Assembly (NCBI RefSeq): GCF_029201565.1
Contig: NZ_CP104002.1
Location: 4,121,001-4,185,000 of the forward strand
DNA length: 64,000 nucleotides
Direction: 5' to 3'
DNA from: Devosia sp. SD17-2
GTDB lineage: Bacteria; Pseudomonadota; Alphaproteobacteria; Rhizobiales; Devosiaceae
Shown: positions 1 through 9,806 of the stretch, piece after piece
Layout: each line of letters opens with the position of its first letter
How positions within the stretch are numbered: position 1 is the stretch's first letter
The notes under the pieces: model-generated
What the model saw: only the letters and a program-made list of their open reading frames with translations
The model's database searches: none
Told to the model about the DNA's origin: nothing
Position numbers and translations under genes: made by a program

Positions 1-1730
1 CGCGCCACGCCATAGGCTTCCGGGTGCACGGCTGATGCATCGAGCGGCTCGGCCCCGTCGCGAATGCGCAAAAAGCCTGCGCTCTGCTCAAAGGTGCGCT
101 GGCCCAGCCACGCCACGTCGAGCAATTGCTTGCGGCTCTTGAACGGGCCATTGGCGTCGCGGTGCGCAACAATGGCTTGTGCGAGCGCGGTACCGAGGCC
201 GGACACCCGCGCCAGCAGCGGCGCCGAGGCGGTGTTGAGATCGACACCCACCGCGTTCACCGCGTCTTCCACCACGGTATCGAGCATCTGCGCGAGGCGA
301 TACTGATCGACGTCATGCTGATACTGGCCCACGCCGATGGATTTCGGTTCGATCTTCACCAGTTCGGCCAGAGGATCCTGCAGGCGCCGGGCAATCGACA
401 CAGCCCCGCGCAGCGACACGTCAAGCCCGGGGAATTCTGCGGCCGCCGCTTCCGAGGCGGAATAGACCGAGGCCCCGGCCTCCGAGACGATCACCTTGGT
501 CGGTTTTGGCGATGGCAGTTGCGCCAGCATGTCCGCGACCAGCTTTTCGGTCTCACGGCTGCCGGTGCCATTGCCGATGGCGATGAGATCAACGCCATGG
601 GCGCGGATCAGCTTGGCGAGTTCCGCCTGAGTGCCGGACACATCATTGCGCGGCTGGAAGGGGTAGACGGTGGAAGTGGCGATCAACTTGCCGGTGGCAT
701 CGACGACGGCGACCTTCACCCCGGTGCGAATGCCGGGATCGAGCCCCATGGTGGTGCGGCTGCCGGCGGGTGCCGCCAGCAGCAGATCCTTCAGGTTCCG
801 GGCAAAGACGCGGATCGCTTCTTCGTCGGAGCGTTCGCGCAGATCGCTCATCAACGCCAGCGAAAGGCTCATCGAGAGTTTTATGCGCCAAGTCCAGGCT
901 GCCGCCTCGAGCAGCCATTTGTCGCCGGGCAGGCTGGAGCCAATGCCAAAGGCGGACGCGATCATGCGCACGGCCGGCTTGACCGGGGACGGATCGTCCG
1001 CGTCCACCTCGATGTCGAGATTGAGGATGTCCTCATTACGACCGCGCAGCATGGCAAGGGCACGATGGCTGGGGACCGTCGACCATTTTTCAAAATGGTC
1101 GAAATAGTCGGAGAATTTTGCTCCGTCCTGCTCCTTGCCGGCGACGACGCGCGAGCGCAGAACGGCGCGTTCCTTCATGTAAGTGCGCAACCTGCCCAGC
1201 AACTCGGCATTTTCCGAGAAGCGCTCGGCGATGATGTCGCGTGCGCCGTCCAGCGCCGCCTTGGTATCGGGCACGGCCTCAGTGACATAGGCCTGGGCGA
1301 GGGTGAGGGGCTCGGCGCGGCGATCCTCGAAGATCGCATCGGCCAGCGGCCCCAGCCCCTTTTCGCGCGCGATTTCCGCCTTGGTGCGGCGCTTGGTCTT
1401 ATAGGGCAGGTAAAGGTCTTCGAGCTCCGCCTTGGTCGGCGCCTTGCCGATGGCGGCCTCAAGCTCAGGGGTCAGCTTGCCCTGTTCGGAGATCGAAGAG
1501 AGGATGCTGGCGCGCCGGGCTTCGAGCTCGCGCAGATAGGCGAGCCGATCGGCGAGAAGACGCAATTGCGTATCGTCCAGTCCGCCCGTCACTTCCTTGC
1601 GGTAACGCGCGACGAAGGGCACGGTCGCGCCCTCGTCCAGCAAGGTGATGGCGGCGATGGCCTGCTGCGGCTTGGCCCCGATATCGAGGGCAATGCGATT
1701 GGCAATGTCTTGCGTCAGGGTGGCGGCCAT
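1..1730 (-). CDS. tex: Tex-family transcription accessory protein, 3' part beyond window
   Basis: Tex is a cytoplasmic RNA-binding protein that affects transcription and RNA handling. The ATG at 1730 gives [20 protein letters not shown], the usual Tex N-terminus, followed by the helical domain with PFVARYRKE. The YqgF-like core is seen as [18 protein letters not shown], and the helix-hairpin-helix region as [15 protein letters not shown]. The C-terminal S1 RNA-binding domain lies beyond base 1, so the gene is cut by the window edge and not broken. About 576 of an expected 750-780 residues are present. Long open frames on the opposite strand here are shadows. Identification is firm. Confidence 0.93.
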   Translation of the reverse strand, partial: MAATLTQDIANRIALDIGAKPQQAIAAITLLDEGATVPFVARYRKEVTGGLDDTQLRLLADRLAYLRELEARRASILSSISEQGKLTPELEAAIGKAPTKAELEDLYLPYKTKRRTKAEIAREKGLGPLADAIFEDRRAEPLTLAQAYVTEAVPDTKAALDGARDIIAERFSENAELLGRLRTYMKERAVLRSRVVAGKEQDGAKFSDYFDHFEKWSTVPSHRALAMLRGRNEDILNLDIEVDADDPSPVKPAVRMIASAFGIGSSLPGDKWLLEAAAWTWRIKLSMSLSLALMSDLRERSDEEAIRVFARNLKDLLLAAPAGSRTTMGLDPGIRTGVKVAVVDATGKLIATSTVYPFQPRNDVSGTQAELAKLIRAHGVDLIAIGNGTGSRETEKLVADMLAQLPSPKPTKVIVSEAGASVYSASEAAAAEFPGLDVSLRGAVSIARRLQDPLAELVKIEPKSIGVGQYQHDVDQYRLAQMLDTVVEDAVNAVGVDLNTASAPLLARVSGLGTALAQAIVAHRDANGPFKSRKQLLDVAWLGQRTFEQSAGFLRIRDGAEPLDASAVHPEAYGVA

Positions 1731-1854
1731 GGCTGTCCCGGAATCAGTTTTTCTCGAAGGCCGGACCATAGTCGCCTTCCCGGCCAATCCCAAATTCCTT
1801 CCCGGTGGGGTGGACGGATTGTGGATAGCGAGCAGCGGGCAGAACTAGCCCCGT

Positions 1855-2024
1855 CATTCGAGCTTAGCTCTCATGGCCTTCACGGCTCGAAACGCTCCGC
1901 AGGGCCATTCGGCGGCTTCGCCGCACGCGAAGACAAAATCCCCGCCATTCGAGCTTAGCTCCCATGGCCTTCCCGGCTCGAAACGCTCCACAGGAGCCTT
2001 TCGGCGGCTTCGCCGCACGCCGGG
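1855..2024. repeat. Two tandem copies of a ~78-bp intergenic repeat
   Basis: Two near-identical copies (about 1855-1932 and 1946-2024) sit between tex and yciB. Each begins CATTCGAGCTTAGCTC, contains ATGGCCTT-CGGCTCGAAACGCTCC, and ends GGCGGCTTCGCCGCACGC, which holds the small palindrome GGCGGCTTCGCCGC. A diverged relative with the same skeleton (CATTCG-CGTAGCGCTCATGGCCTT) lies downstream of the SDR gene near 61427-61500. This looks like a dispersed intergenic palindromic element of the genome. Function unknown. Confidence 0.8.
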
Positions 2025-2113
2025 AAGTCCAAAAATTACCATGCTTGGCCGCTAAAGCTTGCATGGCGGGCCTGATGCCATCACATTGGGTGCAATCATT
2101 CCGGATCGAGATA

Positions 2114-2725
2114 ATGACCGAAAAAGCCGAACCCGAAGCCAATTGGGACGAGCTGCGCCCTCAACTGACCAAACTGGGCCTGGAGCTTGGACCGCTGGTG
2201 GTGTTCTTCATCGCCAATGCACGGGCAGATATTTTTACCGCCACCGCCTGGTTCATGGGCGCGATGGTGATTTCGCTGATCGCCAGCTGGTTCATCCTCA
2301 AGAAGATCCCGGTGATGCCGCTCGTCACCGGCGTCGTTGTGCTGGTGTTCGGCGGGCTGACGCTGTGGCTGCAGGACGACACCTTCATCAAGATCAAGCC
2401 AACCATCACCAATGTGCTGTTCGGCTCGGTGCTGCTGGGTGGGCTGCTGTTCGGCCAGTCGCTGCTGAAATATGTTTTCGGCGAGGTCTATCGCCTGCGC
2501 CCCGAGGGCTGGTGGAAGCTGACGCTCAACTGGGGCCTGTTTTTCTTCGTGCTCGCAGTGCTCAACGAAGTGCTGTGGCGGAATTTTTCGACCGACACCT
2601 GGGTGACGTTCAAGGTCTGGGGCGTGATGCCGTTGACCGTGCTGTTCTCGATGAGCCAGGTGCCGCTGCTGACCAAATATGCGCCTGAAGCCGAGCCCAG
2701 TACGCCAGTCGGCGCCGAGGGCTAA
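2114..2725 (+). CDS. yciB: Inner membrane-spanning protein YciB / septation protein A family
   Basis: A 203-residue polytopic inner membrane protein of the YciB/IspA family, linked in enterobacteria to cell envelope synthesis and septation. The start at 2114 gives [14 protein letters not shown]; the longer upstream reading frame runs through the repeat element and is not used. Five or so hydrophobic segments are visible, with the family features [11 protein letters not shown] near the start, [10 protein letters not shown] in the middle and [20 protein letters not shown] towards the end. A strong hairpin terminator follows directly. Confidence in the family is high; the physiological role in this organism is inferred. 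Confidence 0.9.
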   Translation: MTEKAEPEANWDELRPQLTKLGLELGPLVVFFIANARADIFTATAWFMGAMVISLIASWFILKKIPVMPLVTGVVVLVFGGLTLWLQDDTFIKIKPTITNVLFGSVLLGGLLFGQSLLKYVFGEVYRLRPEGWWKLTLNWGLFFFVLAVLNEVLWRNFSTDTWVTFKVWGVMPLTVLFSMSQVPLLTKYAPEAEPSTPVGAEG

Positions 2726-2744
2726 AATCGCCTGGAGATGACAA

Positions 2745-2770
2745 AAAACGGCGCCGCGGGGCGCCGTTTT
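2745..2770. terminator. Bidirectional rho-independent terminator
   Basis: The stem AAAACGGCGCC / GGCGCCGTTTT is perfect (11 bp) with a short GC loop, and has an A-run on one side and a T-run on the other. It separates yciB (+) from the convergent metallopeptidase/leuC pair (-) and can serve both. Confidence 0.9.
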
Positions 2771-2785
2771 CGTTTTCAGTCCTGC

Positions 2786-3217
2786 CTAGTCCTCAGCGTC
2801 GGCGCGGGCTTCGATTTCTTCCATGTCCTCGTCGGAGAAGCCGAAGTGGTGGCCGAGTTCGTGGATCAGCACATGGGTTATAATCTCGCCGAGCGTATTG
2901 TCGTCGTGCTCGGTCCAATAGTCGAGAATGGCGCGGCGATAGAGAAAGACCGTGTTGGGCATCTGCCCGGTCTGGGGCACGGCGCCGTCCTCGGTGAGGC
3001 CGATGCCGGTGAAAAGCCCCATCAGCTCGAACGGGCTCTCCATGCCAAAACCTTCAAGCACGTCATCCTCGGCAAATTCGGCCACCGAGCAGGTGACATC
3101 GGCCGCAAGCGTCTTGAAGGGTTCGGGAAGTTCGGCCAGGGCCTTTGCAGCCATGGCCTCAAAATCGTCGAGGGTCGGGGCAAAGAGCCCCGACCAATCG
3201 GTCTTGCTTACTTCCAC
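2786..3217 (-). CDS. Zincin-like metallopeptidase family protein
   Basis: A 143-residue protein with the zinc-protease signature [12 protein letters not shown] (HExxH) near residue 118, preceded by acidic sequence and followed by a Glu/Asp-rich tail ([15 protein letters not shown]). It matches the small cytosolic minigluzincin/zincin_1 family found in many alphaproteobacteria, whose substrates are not known. Its start overlaps the last codons of leuC by 10 bases, so it is probably co-transcribed with and translationally coupled to leuC. Family call is firm; function unknown. Confidence 0.85.
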   Translation of the reverse strand: MEVSKTDWSGLFAPTLDDFEAMAAKALAELPEPFKTLAADVTCSVAEFAEDDVLEGFGMESPFELMGLFTGIGLTEDGAVPQTGQMPNTVFLYRRAILDYWTEHDDNTLGEIITHVLIHELGHHFGFSDEDMEEIEARADAED

Positions 3218-4614
3218 TCGCGGATGTCGACGAAGTGGCCGGCAATGGCGGCAGCGGCGGCCATGGCGGGCGAGACGAGGTGCGTGCGGCCCTTAAAGCC
3301 CTGGCGACCTTCGAAGTTGCGGTTCGAGGTGGACGCGCAGCGCTCTTCGGGAGCCAGCTTGTCCGGGTTCATGGCTAGGCACATCGAGCAGCCCGGCTCA
3401 CGCCATTCAAAACCGGCATCCTTGAAGATCACGTCGAGACCTTCTTCCTCCGCCTGAGCCTTCACGAGGCCCGAGCCCGGAACGATCATGGCAGAGACGT
3501 GGCTGGCGACCTTGCGGCCACCGATGACGGCGGCAGCGGCGCGCAGATCTTCGATGCGGCCATTGGTGCACGAGCCGACAAAGACGCGGTCGAGCTTGAT
3601 GTCGGTGATCTTGGTGCCGGGCTTGAGGCCCATGTAGTCGAGGGCACGCCACTTGGAGGCGCGCTTGGTCTCGTCGGCGATCTCATCGGGGTTAGGCACG
3701 ACACCCTGAACCGAGATGACGTCTTCCGGCGAGGAACCCCAAGACACGATCGGCGGCAGCTTGGCGGCGTCGAGGATGACGACCTTGTCGTAGTGCGCGC
3801 CTTCGTCGGTGTAGAGGGTCTTCCAGTAGTCGACGGCCATGTCGAACGCTTCGCCCTTGGGGGCGCGCGGACGATCCTTCACATAGGCGAAAGTGGTTTC
3901 GTCGGGAGCGATGAGGCCGGCGCGGGCACCGCCTTCGATGGTCATGTTGCAGACCGTCATGCGGCCTTCCATCGACAGTGAGCGGATGGCTTCGCCAGCA
4001 AACTCGATGACGTGGCCATTGCCGCCGGCGGTGCCGATTTCACCGATGATGGCGAGAATGATGTCCTTGGCGGTGACGCCCGGGGGCAGCTGACCATCAA
4101 CACGCACCAGCATGTTCTTGGCCTTCTGCTGGATCAGCGTCTGGGTGGCCAGAACGTGTTCCACTTCCGAGGTGCCGATACCATGCGCCAGAGCGCCGAA
4201 CGCGCCGTGGGTGGAGGTGTGCGAGTCACCGCAAACGATGGTCATGCCGGGCAGCGTAAAGCCCTGCTCGGGACCAACGATGTGAACGACGCCCTGACGC
4301 TTGTCGAACGGGTCGTAATATTCGATGCCGAAGTCGCGGGTGTTTTCGGCCAGAGTCTCGATCTGGATGGCGCTATCCGGATCGGGATTGGGCAGCGAGC
4401 GATCGGTCGTGGGCACGTTGTGGTCGACAACGGCGAGGGTGCGCTCAGGGTGACGAACCTTGCGGCCATTCATGCGCAGGCCTTCAAAGGCCTGGGGGCT
4501 GGTCACTTCGTGAACGAGGTGACGGTCGATATAGAGAAGGCTCGTCCCATCAGGATTGTTCTGGACCAGATGGTCGTCCCAGATCTTGTCGTAAAGCGTG
4601 CGAGCCTTGGTCAT
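3208..4614 (-). CDS. leuC: 3-isopropylmalate dehydratase large subunit
   Basis: LeuC isomerises 2- to 3-isopropylmalate in leucine biosynthesis, working with the small subunit LeuD and a 4Fe-4S cluster. The 468-residue length is normal. Aconitase-family motifs are present: [30 protein letters not shown], and [11 protein letters not shown], which together supply the three cluster cysteines. The start codon is ATG at 4614. leuD is not in this window, but leuB lies far to the right at 61502-62602, so the pathway genes are scattered. Very high confidence. Confidence 0.98.
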   Translation of the reverse strand: MTKARTLYDKIWDDHLVQNNPDGTSLLYIDRHLVHEVTSPQAFEGLRMNGRKVRHPERTLAVVDHNVPTTDRSLPNPDPDSAIQIETLAENTRDFGIEYYDPFDKRQGVVHIVGPEQGFTLPGMTIVCGDSHTSTHGAFGALAHGIGTSEVEHVLATQTLIQQKAKNMLVRVDGQLPPGVTAKDIILAIIGEIGTAGGNGHVIEFAGEAIRSLSMEGRMTVCNMTIEGGARAGLIAPDETTFAYVKDRPRAPKGEAFDMAVDYWKTLYTDEGAHYDKVVILDAAKLPPIVSWGSSPEDVISVQGVVPNPDEIADETKRASKWRALDYMGLKPGTKITDIKLDRVFVGSCTNGRIEDLRAAAAVIGGRKVASHVSAMIVPGSGLVKAQAEEEGLDVIFKDAGFEWREPGCSMCLAMNPDKLAPEERCASTSNRNFEGRQGFKGRTHLVSPAMAAAAAIAGHFVDIREWK

Positions 4615-4711
4615 TCTAGTATCGTTCCCAGCGGCAGGAATGGAAAGTTTGGATTGGTTCTAAGCCCAAGCGGGCTTTTGGGTCAAGCACAACCGTACTC
4701 TCTGGTACGGC

Positions 4712-6100
4712 TTAGCTTGCCGGTCGATGTTGCCCCCGGAGAAGAGCCAAAACCCCGAAAAGGCTGGTATCGAGCCCGATGCGGTAGCGGCACCAGAGAG
4801 CAATGGCAATCTGCGCAATTATCCGTGCGCCCATATTGGCCGCGGCAGCCCCGAGGACGCCCCAGACCGGGATAACGACGATCTGAACGAGAAAGCCGAG
4901 GCCCATGATGACGCCGAAAATGGCGACATAGGCACGCTCGTGGCCGGTCATCATCATGACGATCTTGGAGGGGCCCGTGGCTGCGTCGAACAGAAGCCCG
5001 AAGGCGAGCAGGACCAACACCAGCGCGCCACCGGCATAGGCCGGGCCGAACAGCGACAACACAAAATCGCCGAAGAACAGGAAGATGGCAAAAATCACCA
5101 GCGAGAAGGCAAAGCCCGCCCAGGCGCAGAGCGTAGTGATGGCCTGGGCCTTGCGCATATCGCGGGCGTGATAATGCTCGGCCACCATCGGGGCGATGAC
5201 GAGCTCGATGGCGAAGGTGAAGAGCGTCATCAGCCCGGCGGTGCGGAAGGCGTTGAAATAGAGCCCAGAGCTTTCGAGATCGAGCATCAGGCCGACGAGG
5301 ATGATGTCGGCATTGAGGGTGAAGGTTTCGATCAGCGCGCCGAGCAGCAGCCATTTGCTGAGCCCGCCCCAGCGCTGCCAGTGGGATTTTATGGCGACAT
5401 AGGAAAGGCTCGGGCGCAGGGAATAGCCCTGCTGGCCGGCCAGTACATATTGGAGACCCAGCATGGCGAGAAGAATGACGGCCGAAAGGGTCAGCGCATC
5501 CGGTCCGCTGAGAATGACGCCGAGCGCGTAGAGCCCAAGCACGATCAGCGGCAGGGCGAGGCGCCAGTAAATGTCGCGCGGCAAGAGCGCCGTCCAGAGC
5601 GAGCCCTGGGCACGCAGGGCCGAGGAATTATATTCGGACAGCGCCATGGGCAGGATGAGCAGCGCCGCGCCGAGGAAATGGATCACCGGCTGGCCGGGGG
5701 CCACGAGCGGCTGGATGGTGAGGGCAAAGAGGCAGAGCAGCTCGCCGATGGCAAGGCTGGCGAGAATTGTGATGGCAGAACCGGACGCAAGGCCGGCCGC
5801 TGCCTCCGCCTTTTCCCCCTGCCCGCGCAATTGGGGCCAGAGGCGCAATATGGCGGTCGACTGGCCCATGCCGGCCGCGATGGCGAGCACGGTCGCCAGC
5901 GCCAGCCCGAAGGCGAAATAGCCGTATTGCTCGGGGTTCATGGTGCGGGCGAGCACCACATAGGTGAGGTAGGTGAGACCGGCTGTCGCGACCTTGATGC
6001 CAAGCGAGCCCACCGACCGCAGGAGGCCGGTGGACAGCAGCGCCGTCAAATCGGTCGGAAAGGCAAGTCGCATAGGGCCCCCAGCATGAGCGGTCATCAT
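4712..6100 (-). CDS. Oligosaccharide flippase-like multi-pass membrane protein
   Basis: A 462-residue protein with about 12-14 hydrophobic segments and the pattern of polysaccharide-export/Wzx flippases of the MVF superfamily (early segment with LTYLTYVVLARTMNPEQYGYFAFG; repeated small-residue-rich helices). It would move lipid-linked sugar units across the inner membrane. Two or three adjacent ATGs (6100, 6097 and the downstream MRLAF codon) are possible starts. No glycosyltransferases are nearby, so the substrate cannot be inferred. A large open frame on the opposite strand across the same region is rich in Gln/Glu/Gly and is a shadow. Confidence 0.78.
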   Translation of the reverse strand: MMTAHAGGPMRLAFPTDLTALLSTGLLRSVGSLGIKVATAGLTYLTYVVLARTMNPEQYGYFAFGLALATVLAIAAGMGQSTAILRLWPQLRGQGEKAEAAAGLASGSAITILASLAIGELLCLFALTIQPLVAPGQPVIHFLGAALLILPMALSEYNSSALRAQGSLWTALLPRDIYWRLALPLIVLGLYALGVILSGPDALTLSAVILLAMLGLQYVLAGQQGYSLRPSLSYVAIKSHWQRWGGLSKWLLLGALIETFTLNADIILVGLMLDLESSGLYFNAFRTAGLMTLFTFAIELVIAPMVAEHYHARDMRKAQAITTLCAWAGFAFSLVIFAIFLFFGDFVLSLFGPAYAGGALVLVLLAFGLLFDAATGPSKIVMMMTGHERAYVAIFGVIMGLGFLVQIVVIPVWGVLGAAAANMGARIIAQIAIALWCRYRIGLDTSLFGVLALLRGQHRPAS

Positions 6101-6192
6101 GCCAGAGGCGGGTCAAGAAGGTCTTACCGGGGAGATCGGGATGCGGGAGGTTTTTTGCGGGAGCGGGGAGGTTAGGGCGTGGCCCTGAGGTT

Positions 6193-6302
6193 ACCCCCTC
6201 CTAGCCTCCCCCTGATAGGGGGAGGGATAGATCGTGCATGTCGCGGGGCTGGTGAGCCACTGACAAGCCCCTCCCCCTATCAGGGGGAGGTTGGGTGGGG
6301 GT
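6193..6302. repeat. Long inverted repeat between purH and the flippase gene
   Basis: Left arm about 6193-6227 and right arm about 6266-6302 are reverse complements over some 35 bases with few mismatches. Each arm itself holds the palindrome CCTCCCCCTGATAGGGGGAGG. Transcribed, this would fold into a large cruciform-like hairpin. It may act as a strong terminator for purH, or be a dispersed intergenic element; no coding capacity is evident. Confidence 0.85.
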
Positions 6303-6319
6303 ATTCCCCCCAAGCCCTC

Positions 6320-7903
6320 TTAGTGCCGGAAGTGACGCATGCCTGTAAGAACCATGGCGATGCCGGCGGCGTCAGCGGCGGCGATGACTTCGTCGTCGCG
6401 CATGGAGCCGCCGGGCTGGATCACGGCGGTGGCGCCGGCGGCGACGAGGGCTTCAAGGCCATCGGCGAAGGGGAAGAAGGCGTCGGAGGCGACGACCGAA
6501 CCGATGGTCAGCGCGCCTTCGATGCCAGCAGCTTCGGCGGCGTCGATCGACTTGCGATGGGCGACGCGGGCAGAATCCACGCGGCTCATCTGGCCAGCGC
6601 CAATACCGGCGGTGGCGCCGTCCTTGACGTAGATGATGGCGTTGGATTTGACGTGCTTTGCGACTTTGGCCGCGAGCTTGAGGTCAGCCAGTTCCGCTTC
6701 GGTCGGCTGGCGCTTGGTGACGACTTTCAGTTCGCAATCATCGACATTGCGGTTGTCGCGGCCCTGGACCAAGAGGCCACCGGAGACCGACTTGACCAGT
6801 AGGCCATCGGCCTTCGGGTCGGCCAGACCGCCGGTGAGCAGAAGCCGCAGGTTCTTCTTGGCGGCGATGATGTCCTGGGCTTCCTGGGTCGCGGAGGGGG
6901 CCACGATCACTTCCGTAAAGACCTTGACGATCTCGGTTGCCGTTTCGGCGTCGATCTCGCGGTTGAGGGCGACAATGCCGCCAAAGGCCGAGACCGGATC
7001 GGTGCGCAGGGCCTTCGTGTAGGCGTCGAGCAGCGTCGCGCCAACGGCAACGCCGCAGGGATTGGCGTGCTTGATGATGGCGACGGCAGCGGTTTCGGCC
7101 GGATCGAACTCGGAGACGAGCTCGAAGGCGGCGTCGGTGTCGTTGATATTGTTGTAGGAGAGCGTCTTGCCCTGGGTCTGGGTGGCGGTGGCCACGCCCG
7201 GGCGGTTCTCGCCGGTCTTGTAGAAGGCAGCCCACTGATGCGGGTTTTCGCCATAGCGCATGACTTCGCTCAGCGTGCCGGCAAAGCTGCGATAGGTGAC
7301 ATCCTGAAAGTCGATCTCGCGGGCAAACCAGCTCGAGATGGCGCTGTCATAGGCGGCGGTGCGGGCATAGGCCTTGGCGGCGAGCTTCTGGCGCAGCTCG
7401 AAGGGAATGCCGCCGTTCTTGATGGCTTCGATGATCGCAGGGTAGTCGGCTGGGTCGACGACGACGGTGACATAGGCGTGGTTCTTGGCGGCGGAGCGGA
7501 CCATGGCCGGGCCGCCAATGTCGATGTTCTCGATGATCTCATCATAGGACGCGCCGGAAGCAACGGTCTTTTCGAACGGATAGAGATTGACCGCGACGAG
7601 ATCGATGGCGCCGATCTCGTGCTCATCCATGGATGCCTTGTGCTCGGGATTGTCGCGCACCGAGAGGAGGCCGCCATGCACCTTGGGGTGGAGGGTCTTG
7701 ACGCGGCCGTCCATCATTTCCGGGAAACCGGTGAGGTCGGAGATTTCGCGCACCGGCAGGCCGGTTTCCTTGATCAGCTTGTGGGTGCCGCCGGTCGAGA
7801 CCAGCTCCACGCCGGCTTCGGACAGCCCGCGGGCAAACTCCGCCATGCCTGATTTGTCGAAAACAGAAAGCAGTGCCCGCCCGACTTTCACCGTCTTGCC
7901 CAT
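6320..7903 (-). CDS. purH: Bifunctional AICAR formyltransferase / IMP cyclohydrolase
   Basis: PurH carries out the last two steps of de novo IMP synthesis. The 527-residue length is typical. The N-terminal cyclohydrolase domain shows [24 protein letters not shown] and [15 protein letters not shown]. The C-terminal transformylase domain shows [13 protein letters not shown] sequence ([13 protein letters not shown]), [12 protein letters not shown] and the closing [25 protein letters not shown]. It starts at ATG 7903. It lies upstream of nothing else on this strand before the inverted repeat, and downstream of the heparinase-like gene, an order common in Hyphomicrobiales. Confidence 0.98.
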   Translation of the reverse strand: MGKTVKVGRALLSVFDKSGMAEFARGLSEAGVELVSTGGTHKLIKETGLPVREISDLTGFPEMMDGRVKTLHPKVHGGLLSVRDNPEHKASMDEHEIGAIDLVAVNLYPFEKTVASGASYDEIIENIDIGGPAMVRSAAKNHAYVTVVVDPADYPAIIEAIKNGGIPFELRQKLAAKAYARTAAYDSAISSWFAREIDFQDVTYRSFAGTLSEVMRYGENPHQWAAFYKTGENRPGVATATQTQGKTLSYNNINDTDAAFELVSEFDPAETAAVAIIKHANPCGVAVGATLLDAYTKALRTDPVSAFGGIVALNREIDAETATEIVKVFTEVIVAPSATQEAQDIIAAKKNLRLLLTGGLADPKADGLLVKSVSGGLLVQGRDNRNVDDCELKVVTKRQPTEAELADLKLAAKVAKHVKSNAIIYVKDGATAGIGAGQMSRVDSARVAHRKSIDAAEAAGIEGALTIGSVVASDAFFPFADGLEALVAAGATAVIQPGGSMRDDEVIAAADAAGIAMVLTGMRHFRH

Positions 7904-7989
7904 GGAATGATCTCGCCGTGATTGAGAATGGAGGATTTGCCGGCTCCGCTATCACGAAGCCGGGCCGAAACCAAGGCAAAGGCCCCAGT

Positions 7990-9612
7990 TTACTGTTCGC
8001 GGGTGAGAATCCAGCCGATTTCAAAGCCGGGAACCACATCGGCCTCGAGCACCAGCTGGGTGGTCCGGTGGAAACCGAGATAGGCGGACTGACGCACGCT
8101 GTCGTCCTCGTGCAGCTCGCCGCCCTCCCAGAGGAAGCTCCAGACTTCGCCATTGGGAAGGGTCAAGCGGCGCATGCCCTCGCCCACCGGCGCATGGACG
8201 GCAATGCCCGGCGCAAGGTGGAAGCGGATGGCGAGACGCCCGCCGGTTGCCCCCTGACCAACCAGACGATCCTGGCCCACCAGCGTCATGCCATCACCGA
8301 TCAGGGTCAGGCGGCGCTCGATTTCGACGCCGAAGCGCGGCGCATAGCCGGCCGTGCGCAGGTGAAGGGAATGTTCGGCCCCATCGAGCTGCATCGGCGG
8401 CAGGTCGACCCGCACGCCGGAGCCCTTGCCGCTGACCGGCGCTGCATCTTCGCCATCGATGGTGGGCGAGGAATGGGCGATGGACTGGCGGAAGAGATCG
8501 CGCGTCTCGGGCATGTCGAGCGGCGCCGGGCCGCAGGAGCCCAGGATCAGCTCGCTACGATGGGAAAATTCAAAGGCCAGATGGCCGGCATGGGCCTCGC
8601 CATCAAAGCCCGGTGGCGGGCGCGTGCCGGAATCGGCTACAACCACGGCCTGGCCACTGCGCAGGATGCCGTAGCCGCCGAGCAGGCGCGAGCGCGGCGG
8701 CACGCTTGGGCCATTGGCCTGGACGGCGACCAGCACATCGTGGGGTACCTGACCGCAGCCATTGAAATAAACGGGCTCGCCACTCGAGAGGGTTAGGGCA
8801 TCGAGCGCTTCGTGCATGCGATCAATGCGGTCCGACAGGGCCGAATGGGTGGGGCTCGAATGATTGGCAGCGGCGCGGCGAAGGCTCGACAGTTCAACCA
8901 GCAGTGTCAGCTGCACGCGTGGATTGCGCGATTTGTGGAGGCCTTCAGGGTCAAGCTGGCTGGCCAGCAGCGCGTCGAGCTTGGCAAGGCGCAGCTCGAC
9001 ATTGCTGCTGTCCTGCGGCTCGCAAAGCTCGGCGCCGAGCAGGCCCATGGCGGCAAACAGCGCCTCGGTGGGCTCGGTGGCCATGGGCGCGCGGACGCGC
9101 AGGCTCTGGACCTGCGTGCCGAGGCTGCGCTGGATGGTCCTGGCCTGCTCGGGCGTCGCGCCATCGAGCAGCAGGGTGAGATGGCGCAGCCAGTTGAGCA
9201 CGCGCTGGGCGGTGAGGGTCAGCGACCAGCTTTCGGGATCGAATTTTCCTTCGCGGCCGATCCAGTCGAGCACCAGAGTGCGGGCAAACAGCCTCTCGCC
9301 GGGGTCGCGCACGTCCCGGAAATGCCGCAGCCAGGAAAAGCCCTGAAGATTGTTCCACCATTCGGGGTGATCGACATCGACGCCAAAGGGCGAGGCGCCG
9401 CCGGTCTCGACGAGTTTTGAGGCGAGCAGATAGCGGCCCGTCATCATTTCGCGCACGGCGTCGCGGTCGGCGGGACGGAAATCCGGGAGATCGCCCTTGT
9501 AGGCGAGCTCGGCCAGGCCCTGCCAGGTCCAGCGCGTCAACGGGGTCGTCATCAGCCGATCGGCAGTGCGCACCAGAAGACGGCGTGCAGCAAAGAGGCG
9601 CTGACCGCTCAT
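7990..9612 (-). CDS. Heparinase II/III family protein
   Basis: A 540-residue protein from the ATG at 9612 (MSGQRLFAARR); a TTG 24 bases upstream is less likely. The N-terminal part is a helical toroid-like region with PEWWNNLQGFSWLRHFRDV, and the C-terminal half is a beta-rich heparinase II/III domain with GYGILRSGQAVVVADSG and HAGHLAFEFSH. In Hyphomicrobiales this gene regularly sits between rsmB and purH; its natural polysaccharide substrate is not known. No signal peptide is evident, which is unusual for a polysaccharide lyase and suggests a cytosolic or unconventional role. Confidence 0.85.
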   Translation of the reverse strand: MSGQRLFAARRLLVRTADRLMTTPLTRWTWQGLAELAYKGDLPDFRPADRDAVREMMTGRYLLASKLVETGGASPFGVDVDHPEWWNNLQGFSWLRHFRDVRDPGERLFARTLVLDWIGREGKFDPESWSLTLTAQRVLNWLRHLTLLLDGATPEQARTIQRSLGTQVQSLRVRAPMATEPTEALFAAMGLLGAELCEPQDSSNVELRLAKLDALLASQLDPEGLHKSRNPRVQLTLLVELSSLRRAAANHSSPTHSALSDRIDRMHEALDALTLSSGEPVYFNGCGQVPHDVLVAVQANGPSVPPRSRLLGGYGILRSGQAVVVADSGTRPPPGFDGEAHAGHLAFEFSHRSELILGSCGPAPLDMPETRDLFRQSIAHSSPTIDGEDAAPVSGKGSGVRVDLPPMQLDGAEHSLHLRTAGYAPRFGVEIERRLTLIGDGMTLVGQDRLVGQGATGGRLAIRFHLAPGIAVHAPVGEGMRRLTLPNGEVWSFLWEGGELHEDDSVRQSAYLGFHRTTQLVLEADVVPGFEIGWILTREQ

Positions 9613-9806
9613 CGATATGCTCTGCGCCTGAGGCAAACGCCAGCAGGATTGGCGCTGCCGCTGTTACTCACCACGTCCAATAAACCCTTGCGGCTGTTCG
9701 ACCGCCCGCCTGATGCGAGCGGTCTAGAGAATTCACCCTGATTTGGACAGAACGAAAGACACGACCAAGCCAGTAACACTTTTTTAACCGGGGAAACTCC
9801 GGTTCG

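Noticed and set aside
126..1958. 610-codon plus-strand open frame
   Set aside because: It is the shadow of tex on the minus strand; the minus-strand frame carries all the family motifs.
4693..4710. CCGTAC-TCTCTG-GTACGG hairpin after the flippase gene as a terminator
   Set aside because: Only a 6-bp stem and no T-run; too weak to call.
4727..6175. 482-codon plus-strand open frame rich in Glu/Gln/Gly/Arg
   Set aside because: Antisense shadow of the membrane flippase gene; no domain-like pattern.
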